From Oopsacas minuta (lineage: Eukaryota; Porifera; Hexactinellida; Lyssacinosida; Leucopsacidae), in NCBI GenBank assembly GCA_024704765.1, contig JAKMXF010000332.1, positions 1,171,080-1,235,079 on the forward strand: DNA of 64,000 nt. Reading direction: 5' to 3'. Within the stretch, counting starts at the first letter, position 1; each line of letters starts with the position of its first letter. Shown piece by piece: positions 35,543-49,344 of this stretch. The notes under the pieces are model-generated. The model ran no database searches and was not told where the DNA came from. It was given only the letters and a program-made list of their open reading frames with translations. A program made the translations under genes and the position numbers.

Positions 35543-37876
35543 CAGTGGTTCCCAACGGGGGCGTTTGCTTTGCCTCAGGGGGCGCCATGGAGGAAGGGGG
35601 CGCTGTGGGGGGCGCTGACAAGATAATGAGCCGTTGGATGAAAATTTATTCTAACATCTGTAAATTTTGCGAAATACTATTGTATCATGAATATGTTGTG
35701 CACTTCACCCATAATGACAATTCTAACACGTTGTCCACAAGAAGAGCTAAGTATTCACCATTTACAATCAATTAATGCTTTCAATGGTATTGTTTCTTTG
35801 TTTTGAATTAACAGTTCAGACGGCTTCTTAGCAAAGAAGTTATAAAAAGTGATCATACCATGTTATTTCACTAATTACCTCAATAATAGACACGATTTTC
35901 TTGCATATCCAATCATGACTGAAAACCCCAAGAAAAAATGCCGTCAATACTCCATAGATTATCTGAAATTTGGTTTCATCGCTTCACCTACTAATCAACA
36001 ATTACCCTTTTGTTTACTCTGCAATCAAGTGTTCTCTAATGAGGGCATGAAACCTTCACGTATGTGCGGCCATTTGACGAAGAAATACCCTGACAAGAAA
36101 GTCAAGGATCTCAAATATTTCCCGATTTTAAGCAAGCAGTTTGCAAATCGTGGTTCAATAGATGGAATGATTAACAAAATTACTACTAAAAATGACGATG
36201 GTCTTGTTGCTTCTTACAATATATCTCTTTTAATCGCCAAATGTGGAAAGCCTCGCACAATAGGTGAAAAGCTCATCCTTCCAGCTATAAGAGAGGTTAT
36301 ATCTACTGTCATACATCAAGATGCGTCTAGTGTAGTTAGATCAATTCCCTTAAGTAATAACTCAGTTTCGAGGAAGATCGAAGAATTGGCTATAGATGTT
36401 GAACAACAGTTGTGTAAAGTTTTACAAACTACGGAATTCGCTTTACAGCTTGATGAGTCAACCTTACGTGACAACAAAGCCTTACTTATGGCATATGTAC
36501 GATATATTCACAATGGTGTATCAAAAGAAGAAATGCTCTTCTCCAAGCCACTAGAAACAGATCCTAAAGGTGAGACAATATTTATGGCGATAAAGCAATT
36601 TGTGAAGAGAAGAACATACCAATGGGAAATATGATTGCGTGTGCTACTGCTGGAGCACCTTCAATGATTGGACGTCATCGTGGTTTCATAGCTCATCTGA
36701 AACGAGCTGTACCGAAGGTTTTCTCTATTCATTGTGTCATACATCGTCAACATTTGATCGCTAAGCACCTAACACCTAATCTTCACCAGTCTTTGCAAAT
36801 CGTGATTACTGCTACGAACAAAATCAAAAAGCGCTCACTGAATGATCGCATCTTTCAACAACTTTGTGAAAACAATGATGAAGATTACAAACGCTCCTTC
36901 TCCATACTGAAGTTAGTTGGCTTTCTAAAGGTAATTGTTTGAAACGATTCCATCAACTGTTTGAATCTATAGTCGAGTTCCTAGAAGAATACGATTCAAC
37001 TCTGGCAGAAAAGGTTAAAATGATAAGGACTGATGTGGCTTACTTACCTGACATATTCGAGAAACTGAATATAGTGAATAAGCAGCTACAAGGGAATAAT
37101 ACTACTCTTATTCAAGCGAAGGGCGTTGTTCTATCATTCTTAAGTAAACTAACCTTGTTCCGACAGAATATTGCGCGTCGTGAATTTGGGCAGTTACCTT
37201 GTTCAAGTGAACTGGATATGGCAAATAATAACATCATTAGAGATGACAACATTCATATTTACTGTTCACATGTTGATTCCCTTAGCGAAGATTTGTTGAT
37301 TCGATCCAAAGATTTAACCGAGTTAGTTATCCCTAATTTTGTGATAAATCCATTTAGAACAAATATAGAAACTTTGGACCCACAATTTCAAGAAGAATTC
37401 ACCGATTTGCAGAATGATATCGAATACAATGCCATATTCGCCCAATGCGGATATAGTGCATTCTGGATGAAGAAGGAAGTCTCTGAACGCTATCCCCATA
37501 TTTTTCAAACTGTGAAATTAATGTTTGTTGCATTTCCATCATCATATCTTGTCGAAAAGGGATTCAGCACAGTAGTTAATCTGCCACAAAACAAAGAAAT
37601 CGACTGGAAATAGCAACAAGAGGTGGCTTGAGACTCTTTCTGACGCAGTTAGAACCGGATGTAGTCAAACTAGCAAAGAGCCACCAAAGTCAAGGATCAC
37701 ATGTTCCAACGTATACTGATGCTTAGATTAGTCCCTAGACACTCTATCAGTCTATCCTTAATATTTCTATATAGTCAGTAATTAAAAACTGATTCAATAA
37801 AGTATTAAATAGGGGGCGTTCTGTAAATATTAAGTCTATAAGGGGGCGTTAAATTGGTAAAGGTTAGGAAGCACTG
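35543..37876 (+). mobile_element. hAT transposon (ZBED/Buster-like), relatively young
   Basis: The left end CAGTGGTTCCCAACGGGGG and right end (inverse: CAGTGCTTCCTAACC...GCCCCC) are bounded by ACTTAAAC (35535-35542) and ACTAAAAC (37877-37884), an 8-bp duplication with one change. Both subterminal regions are rich in GGGGGCG. The length is 2334 bp. Confidence 0.92.
35915..37726 (+). pseudogene. hAT transposase, three frameshifts (ZBED5/FAM200-like)
   Basis: An ATG at 35915 begins MTENPKKKCRQYSIDYLKFG. A BED-like finger follows (LPFCLLCNQVFSNEGMKPSR, then GHL). The core has FALQLDESTLRDNKALL (first acid), a frameshift near 36620, then ACATAGAPSMIG and a CVIHRQHL segment. A second frameshift near 36930 leads to the helical insertion domain. 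The C-terminal dimerisation block (MFVAFPSSYLVEKGFSTV) follows, then a third frameshift near 37590, and the tail ends at a TAG (37724-37726). About 600 residues in all, the normal size. Few lesions compared with the copy at 5208. Confidence 0.9.
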
Positions 37877-38059
37877 ACTAAAACGAAAGGAAAAATTTCG
37901 ATGATGACGAATATCGAAAAAGAAATTGTATTAGAGCAACCTACTGGAATTTAGGAAGGATTTAAGTTTTACAAAATGTGTCATAAAGTGGCACATTAAA
38001 AATGGCTAAAGCAGTAGTCAGAAATCCCTTTTCCCGATTGCTCCAAGTTTAGAATCACT

Positions 38060-39300
38060 TCTTATGGTATGTAGATGTTATGTGGAAAGTTTCATGCTTA
38101 ATAATATAAATGTTGCTTTCATATAGTTATGCCATAGCATTCTATACATTAAGATTAGGAAATGGCTATATTCAAATTCTGTATAATAGTTATATTGCTT
38201 TTCAGTGCTATTCTAAAGCACTCTAACAGGGTTTCATAAGGGAATTTTTCTGGGGGGGGCAAGGATATCAGGATTACTCAGGTCGATTGACTATTTAGTA
38301 ATCGAGTTCTGGGCTGCACATAAGATTCTTATTGACAATTCATTAGCAATACAGTACTAGATATAGATAATAAAATATGATAAATGATGATTCTTGGGTG
38401 TTGGACTTTATTGCGATTGTGTACTCTTGGTTCCTCTCACCCGTCGACTTGCAGTGGAGTGGAATCTGCTTAACATCCACTCTGTATGGGGGTCCTGTAA
38501 AACGGAAACTTAAATAAAGTCCCGAGGAACAATTTCACTAGTAACCGATCTCTATATAGCAGACACCTGGACATAAGTTAACTGCCACTTTTAGCCAGTC
38601 CCTTTGAAAGCCGGTTTATAGACAAGTTTGACTGTACTTCCAATAGGGGTAAGTAGAATAATCTAAAAACCGCAGAAATTAAGTATAGTTTAAGATGAGG
38701 TTGAGTGTTATTCCTATTCAAGAGTATGACGTTATAATTGCGAACTCATTGGGCAGGGTCATATTGACCATTTTTAGCTCTAGTACTGTGTCTATCTTCA
38801 TTAATGGTCATATAAATACTACTAACATGCCACGGAATGGTCTAGAATAGAATTCTTTACTTGAGACACACAGTTATCAGTTAAAATAAAGGTTTCACAT
38901 AAGAGATTCACATATTTTCACCACATCCGAATGGGTATTCTAATAAGAAAATCCCTGACTATTTCCCACAAAGCTTGTCAAGCGCGTCTTTAACGCATAA
39001 CTCTGTAAATTTTTAGAATATCTGGCTTCGATAAATATGGAGTATATGCATAGGGATTAATACATGTATAGGTGGCAGAGGCGGATTTCAATACTAGTTA
39101 TGAATACTCTACAAAAAATCATATGGAAACACTGGAACCAACGGACGGTCAAAAATAACCGGAGTAATTCCAATTGAATAACCATTGTAGAGACTTGATT
39201 TTGTAAACATGTTCATCTTATCAGGAAATTCGTATTGCCGTCTTCGAATTAACGAGGTTCCACAGTAAAACGGTTTAAAAGCATATTTAGGAATTATTTT
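38060..39300. repeat. Non-coding repeats with pogo-like ends
   Basis: No gene is supported. Recognisable are CATAGCATTCTATACATTAA near 38133 (recurs at 43074 and, as a variant, near 54727), GCCGGTTTATAGACAAGTTTG near 38611 and AATTAACGAGGTTCCACAGT near 39248. The last two are typical of pogo/Tigger-type MITE ends. Confidence 0.4.
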
Positions 39301-39804
39301 AGTAAAACAGTAATTACTAACGATGTAAATAAAATGATGATAAAGCAGGATAAAGTAGAAATACTTATCTCTTTTTTGATCTGTAGTGATATTAATATAC
39401 TTATCATGATTTCTCTCAATGTCTCGACTAAAACAAAGAAAATCGATAGATTCATCATTAAGTTTTGTCCGGAACTGCAGAGGTAAGCAGTTGATGAAGA
39501 TACTCGTTCAGTTTCTACTCATTGCATTAATATCTTAGCGAGAGATAACGTGACTAAAAAACTCAATCTCGGGTGAAAATTGGCAGGAATCCAGGGATTG
39601 GGACCCATAGTTATATATAGCTCCGGATAATTGAAGTAACGAGGTAATCGATTGTTTTACGACCCAGTCCAATGGGACAGTGAGTATATTCAACACCTTA
39701 TTAACTAGAAATTGTACAGCAGTGGCGGAGATAGAGATGGGGCTAGATGGGCTGACAAGAGACAAACTTAGAAATAATATAATAATGTCTAGTCGACAAC
39801 TGGA

Positions 39805-40100
39805 AGTGCAGCTCAGGATCATTAGTTTTTTGTTCTTTTCAGGGGGCATGAGCCCCCATGTCATACGTATATGCACAACATCCCGACTAATTTTGGGCTC
39901 TTGGATCTGAAAATATTTCAGGAAAGTCAATATTATTAGTCCCCCACTGTACTTCATATTATATCCTCAAATTCTATGAATAAGATTCGGAATTATTATC
40001 AAGCAATTAGCCACTGTCTAACCTTTGAAACCAAATCTCTAGCATCAATTGGAAATATATGCAAAGGGTGTAAAAAATGATTAATCACTAAGTGAGATAT
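39805..40100 (+). repeat. Second copy of the 31.06-kb repeat
   Basis: It shares GTGCAGCTCAGGAT, the GACTAATTTTGGGCTC block, ATTTCAGGA and one tandem-type unit (AATCTCTAGCATCAATT). It is immediately followed by a repeat (40130-40320) whose inverted copies occur at 43830-44060 and 53860-54090. Confidence 0.6.
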
Positions 40101-41974
40101 TCCCATGATGAAATTGCATTTGGTCAAAATAATGAAGTCAGGACATCTGGCCATTGAGGGGTAGCTGTGATTCAAATTTCAAACTTCGATAAAGTATATT
40201 GGCTCAGTGGAAAATAATGTGAATTTTCGAACTATAAAAAGGTGACAATGACGTCATAATTTCGTCATAGGTGCGTATTTTCGGCCAAGACTCGTAATTC
40301 TCAGAGATGTTGCACGCACAATGTTTTCTCCAAGGGGAGGTCTTATTGGAGTTCTACTGAACACCCGTGAAATATACAAGCGTAATTCGGGTAAGGTATA
40401 TTCAATGGCTAACGAAATCAAAATTCTTCTTAATGTCCCCCCCTAGAAAATTTAAACACCCCGTAAAACATTTTATTAAGCAATATTGATCTTTTTCCTT
40501 TAGTTATTAAATCCAGAAAATTTTTGTGAATATGTGGAATTGAGTCTACATTTTAGTTATTGTCAGGTCGATGTTGGAGTTAAGGAAATTCCAAACGGTG
40601 CCATTGTAATTTTCCTATTGAAATTTCAGGTTGATAAGATGAAATCAAATTTTAATGATTAGTTATTTTGCTGCATCATCATCATCTCATAATACGGATA
40701 TCATTCACATTTTGTAGGTACAAATGTATTGAACATTCTATACGTGATGATGAGTGTATTTCTATCTATTCTCATTCGCGAGCTACTCCCATGTTAATAT
40801 TTAATTAGGTGATTATGACTTACTGCAAAATTATTAACCATAAATATGTTAAAATTTTCAATATTTTACTACAAATATATTAAAAAAATGGTCCAATTTA
40901 GTTGTGAGTGAATTAGGCTTTAGGAGATATCACTAGATACCTTTGGTACCAAAATCAAGGCTCTACTGATCATGCAATCTACAAATAACCAAGTCAAAGA
41001 AATTCAGCGTCATTGTCACCTCAGAGGTGTGATAACGCTATCACCTAGAAGGCTTAACTTTTAACATTTCATCCGTGTTTCACTTCTATCTAATCTTTAA
41101 CTCGAGATATTAACCTTTTGAATTTAAACTACGTGATGATGACGTAGCAAGACCTCTATCCGTCATTCAAGATGAGGATGTTAATACGATTTAAGGGACC
41201 ATGTAACTTATGTTCAGTGTTAACCAAGTATCCACCATATCTACTTTCGCCAATATACAGAATAGTGAGAAAATGCTGCGTCATCAAGGTGATTTAGCAT
41301 GAATCGAAAATCGTTACATGAGCTGCACATCTATACGTGTGTCGGACCTTCTGTTAATATTTCAAGTCAATATCTATTAAATTGAATTCAGGACAGCAGT
41401 TACGGCCGGCCATGATCATTTTAGAAATGTGCATTTTAATAAATACCCTTGACATAGTAATTATACCACTATCCAGGAAATGTTGTCCGGGTGCAGACTA
41501 CCTCCTGATTTTTGATTGGGAGTTTAGAGCTTGATCTTGTTGTTGAAATGGTATATTTCTCGAATTAGTATATTACCAAGCTTTCAGATACTGATACACG
41601 TCATGTATGAGATCTTGACTCTCCAAAGGTTAATATTCCACCATTAATATATTTCCTAATTCCATGAACGTAAAACTGGAGTGGGGTCCAAAATTCTCGG
41701 GTAGGACGATTTTTCCATAAAAATGTGGTTACTAAATTTTTACCTGTGACATATATTCAACAGAATGTAGGAAATAATAGAATATTGACATGCTAATATT
41801 GATGTATTTGCACCAGAGGATATATTTCTTCAACCCGATCCTGAAGTTGAAGTATTAACTTCTTAGCAATGTAGGTGCAGAATTTTGATTATTTTCACTT
41901 ATGTATGAATTTTGTGAATATCCCACAAAAGAAGTTTATCGTAATATTCATACAAACATACACTACTTTAATAT

Positions 41975-42920
41975 AAGGCCTGCCAACCTCTCGTGAATTT
42001 TGGACCAAGGGTGCGTTCGGAGATGAAGGTATTTACGTGTAGATTCAATTATGCAGAAACTGTGCATATTTGTGCGAATAAATGTTTTGCATAACTGTAG
42101 AACAATATATTATCAGCCATTAAACTTATGGTAAAAATTCAGGAACGTGTGAAAATTTGTCTAGTAAGCATTTATTTGTAAAATATGCCATTATTTAATT
42201 TCTTATAGTATGGTAAATAATGCATCTTTGATTTCAAAGTGAACATATGAAATGACCTATAGATACTTCTTTGTTGCAAAATATCAAGATTTTGCGATTA
42301 TAAAATTGCCTCATTCTTGAGTTACTGGAGATACCATGGATGAGACATATATGTATATCCAATTAGAATTTCATAATTATTGAAATTATTTCCAAATCAG
42401 TATAACCAATTTAAAGTATAAATATCGGCCATTTTAACGTTAAGCAATGATATTCAGATGTATCACATCAAAATGAATTACAAGGATATGGAAAGTTTGG
42501 TAATACTATAAAATGGTTATACGATTTGCGATAATTTTCATAAAAATGTGTCATCCATAGTATCTCCAGTAACTCAAGAACGAGGCAATTTTATAATGAC
42601 AAAAAATTTTGATATTTTACAAAAAGTAAACATAGATCATTTCATATGTTCACTTTGAAATCAAAGATGAATTACTTGCCATACTATAAGGAGTTAAATA
42701 ATGGCATAATTTAACAAATAAATGGTTACTAGACAGAATTTTCACACATTCCTGATTTTTTACCATAAGTATAATGGTTGATAATATATTGCTCTACAAT
42801 TATGCAATACATTTATTCGCGGAAAATGCAGTTTCTGTGATATTGAATCTAAACGCAAAAGTAACTTCAACTCCTACCGAATCTCTGGTCCAAAATTCAC
42901 TAGCGGTTGGCAAGGCCTTT
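41975..42920. repeat. Large inverted repeat with arms of about 370 bp
   Basis: The left arm 41975-42345 and right arm 42548-42920 are reverse complements with few differences (AGGCCTGCCAACC at one end, GGTTGGCAAGGCCT at the other; inner ends GTTACTGGAGATACCATGGA against TCCATAGTATCTCCAGTAAC). The spacer is about 200 bp. There is no coding frame. The inner motif recurs at 55785, 57000, 60255 and 60755. No gene is supported in the surrounding 40.3-44.1 kb. Confidence 0.8.
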
Positions 42921-43829
42921 TAGTAGAGTAGGTTATGATCCAAAATATCTTCGATGTAAGTAAGGAGTACATGAAATTATGAAAAATCATTATATAAGAT
43001 AATCTAATCGAGATATAATTCAGTGTATAGAATGCTATGGCCATGACTTCACTCTTCCGAAAAAATAAAGAAACATAGCATTCTATACATTAAGGCAATG
43101 GTGCTAATTAAGAGAGTTAGATCAGTAATCTATGTTATACCCATATAAGGTCCTATTCAAATACGTCATAGTGAGGAGGGATAACATATTAAAATGTATT
43201 ATTAGGAGTATATACTGGGTATTCACTCACAGGGATATTACTTCATTTATACATTTGTAATGGCATTTTGACATAGAAAAGTAATAACCTTCCAAATCAC
43301 TGGTAGTGAGTAGAGATATATGTCAAAAATATATTATTAGCAAATTGTAAGTCGGGTATATACTAGGTATTGGTCTGAATTATTGGGCGAAAACATTTAA
43401 ACCTTTTGTGTCATAATGAATTTGATTAAATGTGTCATCCGTGGTACCTCATGAATTCGCCCAACTTTATCAAGTTAAATTTTAATATTTTGTATGAAAA
43501 ATATCGCTAAATCATTGAGTACGAATTTTGAAATCTTATATGTAGTATTTATCGTTTTACGGTGTATCAAAGATGGGTGCATTTACTATCAAAAATGCAT
43601 ACTAAGTACAAAATTTCACAAATTTGACAAAAATTATGCAAATTGGGATTGATGAATTATAATTCTACAAATATGTAATACACTTATTCGGACAAAGCGT
43701 GGTACTTTTGAAATATAGAACTTCAAATATAACCAATGGACCTAAGTTTCGAGACCCGAGTCCGAGCACTTACAGAATTATAGGATTTTATGATACAGAT
43801 ATATATATATGTTTATATGTCCAGAAATG

Positions 43830-44150
43830 ATTGAAGAAACTGGAGGACCCTCATGACTGATTTTTGGCATACATGGGTATTTTGGACCTGGATCGGACAA
43901 GTTCGAGTATTGGACGAAAATTCATAAATGACGAAATTATGACGTCATTGTCACCCTTTTGATTTTCGAAAATCACAGTATTAACCATTGTTCACCCATT
44001 ATACAAGTACATGATAGAAGTTTGAGATTTGAATCACAGGCACCGCTCAATGTGACAAACTAGAAAATAAAGCTGGTTAATAGATACTTAAGCTAACCCT
44101 GGAGCACTAAGCAGTCGCGGAGTAATAGATATATTAGAGTGTATGTTCGA
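43830..44150 (+). repeat. Helitron-like 3' region
   Basis: A block (GAAGAAACTGGAGGACCCTC, then ATGACGTCATTGTCACC) matches 53860-54090. It ends with TACTTAAGCTAACCCTGGAGC and a small hairpin-like AGCAGTCGCGGAG. The same order recurs near 54400-54470 and 56370-56450. It is interpreted as the 3' part of non-autonomous Helitron-like elements. Confidence 0.4.
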
Positions 44151-44657
44151 GATAATCTAATGTAATACAATAATTGTGAACTTAATCCTGAAGTTTCTAT
44201 TATCCCCCCAATTACGAGGAATTAAGCTTCTAACTTTCTTTGATAATATCATAGCTGACCATACATAAGACCGCACAACTGATTTTTCCTATTGCAATAC
44301 ATTAGAACAGGAGTAAACATTTTTAAAAAAGATTCCTTTTAATTACACATTATCATCTGCAAACGATACCTAACTTGACAAATAAGAGCAGTAAACACAT
44401 AAATCAGTCCATGGGAGGTAGAAGCAGCGGGTTATCCAGTTGCAGGTGAGACCTTAAGAGCAATCTACCACTGATTTAGGACCCAAAGTGCTGATTTTGA
44501 GATTCAAGTACATGTATGTAAATTATGAGGCAACGATTAGGCATCTTGAGTAAATGATTCACATCATGTTCCTCCAGTTGACGGATTATCCATTCAATCT
44601 TTCCCTAAATAGCATAAAACTAAAAGAAATATTATACATCTTATTCTATGTATAACT

Positions 44658-44848
44658 AGAGTGGAACCTCGATATTTAATAACACGGTTAGTACGAATTT
44701 TCGCATAAGACAGACAAATATTTAAACAAATTAAGTCCCGAAAGTGGTTATATACATGGTATTGCTCTGATTAATACGAACTACCGGTAAAGACAACAAA
44801 TTTTTAACACCCGTTAGTATTTGTATTAACGAGGATGCACTGTGGACA
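44658..44848. repeat. Pogo/Tigger-like MITE, degenerate
   Basis: The left end AGAGTGGAACCTCGATA and right end TTAACGAGGATGCACTGTGG are weak inverted repeats about 190 bp apart. The inside is AT-rich and non-coding. Confidence 0.4.
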
Positions 44849-44849
44849 T

Positions 44850-47800
44850 ATCTAAATAATGCTTTCTGAATTGGAGAATGTGGTGGAAAAGTTGTTAGAG
44901 TGGGGATATAGTTTCAAGGAACCTGGCATTTAACGGTAACCGAAAATATATCCCCCTTACAATCCCCTAACCTTTCCATTTATTCTAGAAATATGAAACA
45001 CACTAATTGTGATTTTAGCAGTATTCAGTGGGATTATCAACATCGAGACTGTAACCAAAATTAAATTATTAACCTCATTACAGAGTTCGAGGAGTAATAT
45101 GAGCATTCTCTCTTTGGAGTTCTGTGGAGATACAGCATAAATGTCACAAAACATTTGGGCACCTGGAAATCTCTGTCAGCAAGGCCAGAGGTCTACCAGG
45201 AGTTTACCAAAAACTCTGGGTATGACCCGGACCTATCTTGTGCTGCCATCAATGGATATTTCAGGACATTTTGATATATTCGTAGTATCGAACTTTCAAA
45301 ATACTCAAGCAGAGCTGTGGATTTGACAAATCTTTTCACTGATTTGATGGATTTGATTTGATCTAAAAATCAAATCAAATCAAGTTCTCTTTAAATAAAT
45401 ATATAACTCAAACGATAATGTGTTCACACCTTCAAGTCAGGATTATAAGCTCTCCATAACTTAAAAAAATGTACTGTCAGATCAAGGCTGGATTTTCCCG
45501 GTTCACTGTACTTACTCGACTTATGGTGTCCGAGTGGCCCGAAGAGTCAGACCAAAGACTACGACACCAATAGGATACAATATCTATAACGTAATGGGAT
45601 TGCTATTGGGGTTGCTGAGAATTGATAATTCCGGAATCTGGTGATCAGAAACTTCTTATTCTCTTCAGAATTTGATATCAAAATGAGATTCATTGATTGG
45701 GTTAGATGGGGCATTCGTCTGAGAGGAGACACCACGTAGATTCGTGATATAGTAAACTGGGAATCCAGGTAAAATAAACGATACCGCAACTTTTCAGCTT
45801 TCGATATTTGCGATGAGCTTCTCAATAAGTGCCATCTCCATTGGGTACTCATGTTTATGTGTATCCTCAACGTCTCCCACCATGAAATGCTTGGAACACA
45901 CGTAAAGAGTCTTGAGATTAGCAAAATTTCCCATAGTAATTTGAGGCTTTGCATTCGTAAATTGCTAACACATAAAATATACTTAATACAGGCAGCCCTC
46001 GCCGTTCGCGGGATTAGGTTCCTGAGAATTGTCTCGAATGGCAAAATCGCGAACGGCAAGACGTAAGATCAATGAGAATAGTTACGTTCCTAGATTACAA
46101 AATGACAAACAAGTAATACTATATATGATCGGAATGTATAATTAAGAAATAATGAGTTGAAAAAGGTTAATTGTATTCACAGAGTTAAAAATATTACCTA
46201 CTTGTGTGAGCATCAGAGGGTAAACATGCGTAATTATAATATAATAGTGAAGTTTCTGTATTTACGTGATAAAAATATCATAAAACACTAGATATCTTGA
46301 ATTAGATAAAATGTTCAATGTACGTAAGTGGGCTGTTTATGAAGAAAATACATTTTCGCCTTAGTAGTGCCTAAAAAATATAAAATTGCAAAGTTTCCCT
46401 ATCAAAATGACATAACTCGGAAGAAAACCGAGAATAATAGAGGTAATACATCGCAAACGGTAAAACGAGACACAAGATATTTTCTGCGAATAATCGAAAC
46501 AGCGAACGACAAACTAGACATCTTTTATATTTGTATTACAAAAATTCACTTAGATCATTAATGCATTAAAATTGAAATGAATGATGAAATATTTAACGTA
46601 TTACAAGCCTTAGAAGCTATTAAACAAAGACATATTTGACCAAATACAACGCTTACTAGACAAATACTTCGGCACATTCCTCACAATTTTTAGCATATAC
46701 TGTTTGATAATTAGGCGTTCTACAAATATGCAATACATATATCCGGGCAAAATTGCACCTTTTTTTCAATTCAGAAACCCCATATAAATTATTCAACCTA
46801 ATACAACATCCCCAGTGCAAATCCACGAGATACTGTTAGGTCTTATATATAGTGGGCTATGAGGTATGGAAATCTGACTGAAAAAGTCTGTATTTATGAA
46901 TTCCCATTGTATAATAACACATTAATCATGTCTAGCTCAATTTGGAAGCGATATTTTGACATCATCAACATGTTATGTAAAGTGTGAAAACCACATAACT
47001 CACATTCAACAAATATTTTAGATAATGCAATATGACCAATCGACTGCTAACATAAGACTTCCTATCCAACAATAATACATTTCGTGCTAACTTTAGCGGA
47101 TTAGGAGACATCAAGAAAACACAATGGACTCAAGTTTCAGGACGCGAACTGGCAGCCTACAGTCCTTTATTTAAGTAGTCTATGTTCCAGCGCCATAACT
47201 TCACATGATTCCCATATGTGGATTCCCATTCCTACAGTAATCTTGGGAGGCCCCAAAGATCAGCCAGGCGGGTAGAAATTTAGACTTAGTCCGCCACTGG
47301 TAACCAACCCGTGATATTGCATAAATATTTAGTGAAAAAACTGTGTTGTATGCATATTGCCGGCAATCGATGATAAAATGAACTGGTTTCTAAATCATTA
47401 GTTTAATAAAATGTATAGGTTGCTATCGGACACTTTAGCTATCCAGTCGTTACGTAGGTCGATTAAATTTGCTTAGAAATCAGGTCGGAAAGTGAAGTAA
47501 CTAGGAACTCAACAACCGTTTTAGTTGTCTCTAGGAATATGCAGATTCCATCATCAATCGTTGTTTCTCATCAAGCATTGTCTTTTGGGTTTGGAATTCC
47601 ATTCGGAAAGTTAGGAAGGACAGTTAGGGAAAATTTTGCTTACTGTTGTATTCTTTAGAATTATTCTATCACTTGCAACTGTAACAAAACAAGACAACAA
47701 TTATATGTTAGTTCTTTCAAAGTCTTCTTCTTAAAAAGTGATGTAGGCATACCATTAATTAAGAAACTATTGTAAACATGAAAGTAGGTAAATTGAAATC

Positions 47801-47890
47801 ACATGAACTTACTAGAATTTTCTTGTTGGCTTCATAGTCCCACTATGGCGTGGGATTGCTCTGAACCATTTATGATGGTTTACTAAACCT
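44850..47890. other. Gene-poor stretch
   Basis: No coding region can be supported. Small recognisable items are a TACAGGCAGCCCTCGCCGTT terminal-repeat-like end at 45989, with matching CGAACGGCA inverted nearby at 46051, and an AAATCAAATCAAATC microsatellite near 45367. Nothing conserved was seen on either strand. Confidence 0.5.
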
Positions 47891-47896
47891 CTAGCA

Positions 47897-48576
47897 TGTT
47901 CTGAGCCAGAATCCACCGAGTGGCAAGGTGGTAACATTGAGCATGCTTATATTTACAGAGACCTTAGGGCGTGTCAGACGTGTTTTACGGACTTAAACAT
48001 ATTAATTTGCTTTCAGACTATATCAGAAACTGAGACTAGTGCTATTCGCTACAACATAGTTGATTTACTTTCTGATTTGATAGGGAGCCCAATCGAAGGA
48101 AAAAATGTTTTCCTGCACATGGAAATTTTATAATAATTAGGACTATACCCTTTTGGCCAAATGCAAATGTAATAACTATACTGAGTCGTGTTAGGCATCT
48201 ATTCGGACCCTAAATGCCAATTGTAGTCGAAAGAGAGGTCACTCGATATGATGACGAGACACTTTGAGAATGGAATGTCGTCAAATTCCTGAGTGATGCA
48301 AAGGAAAAATTTTTCACTAAAATATTCATCCATTCAAACGATTGGATATTTGAAACTGATAAAAAATTCAAAATGATAATTTGATTATAATTACAGAATA
48401 AAATCTACAAAGTAAATCATTTTACCTTTGGGGAGCTAAAATGAGTAAATCAAAAATTTCAAATTAAATTTACACATTGATTAAAAACGTTGAACACGCC
48501 ATAAGGTCTATGTAGATAAAAAAATACTCAATGTTGCCCACTTTCCATCCAGTGGATTCTGGCTTAGAACATGCAA
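47897..48576. repeat. Inverted repeat with arms of about 95 bp
   Basis: AGCATGTTCTGAGCCAGAAT near 47895 and its inverse ATTCTGGCTTAGAACATGC near 48557 start two arms of about 95 bp. The inner ends are the GACCTTAGGGCGTGT and ACACGCCATAAGGTC blocks. The spacer of about 490 bp is AT-rich and non-coding. Probably a MITE with long ends. Confidence 0.6.
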
Positions 48577-48993
48577 ATAATCACATTTTCATCCTTCTAC
48601 GTCGTAGGAGATGGATAGGGAATATAACATGGATTTGTAAATAATTTGTACTAAGTAGTAAATAAATATATAAACAATATAGTCGGAAATAAATTAAATC
48701 ATCATATCGTACAAATAATAAATATGGCTGGTTAAAAATCAGATTTTTGCAGGAAATTTTACGGTTTAAAGATAAGAAAAGATAATACCTGATCACTGAG
48801 TTGACGAATTCATGGAAAATTGGCCATAAATTACGAACCATTCAAATTTTATACTCGAATGACTCCTTAAATAGAACATCACAAATTTTTGTATACTAAA
48901 CATGAGAAATCGCAATAGTAGTTTTACTTAATCCCATATTACACATAATCTCATCATATTCATCAAATTTTCAGTGATTTCAAACCCTACTTA

Positions 48994-49172
48994 CGCTATA
49001 TCTACAGGATAGTTTTGGATAATCCAGGAAAACAAAAATATTTTTGAAAATTAATTTCAGACATCAAGAATTATGAATTATCCAAATGATTCATAATTCT
49101 TGTTGTCTGAATTGAATTCAAAATTATTTTTGTTTTTCCTGGATTTTGCAAAAATATACTGTGGATATAGCG
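48994..49172. repeat. Long near-perfect hairpin
   Basis: Arms of about 83 bp (outer CGCTATATC and GATATAGCG) meet around a loop of about 9 bases at 49083. Pairing covers AATCCAGGAAAACAAAAATA and the TGTCTGAA / CAAGAATTATGAAT blocks. An RNA copy would fold into a long stem. It may be a young palindromic MITE. Confidence 0.75.
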
Positions 49173-49344
49173 TAATAGTGTTAAAATATTTAAGTATAAA
49201 AATACATTGAATAAATTTTAGGATTTTCAGATCATTTTGAGTCAATTCAAAATGATCTGAAAAATACATCACTTTTTGATCTGATTGGATTGAGTTGGAT
49301 GGTAAATATGATTTCAATTGATTGAGTTATTACTCCGGTAGGGC

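Noticed and set aside
39535-39957. 140-codon open frame on the minus strand
   Set aside because: It overlaps the dispersed repeat at 39805, has no splice or domain signal, and does not appear in the sister copy at 31060.
45559-46059. 166-codon open frame on the minus strand
   Set aside because: No recognisable domain; a terminal-repeat-like sequence lies inside it. Length alone is not convincing in repeats of this type.
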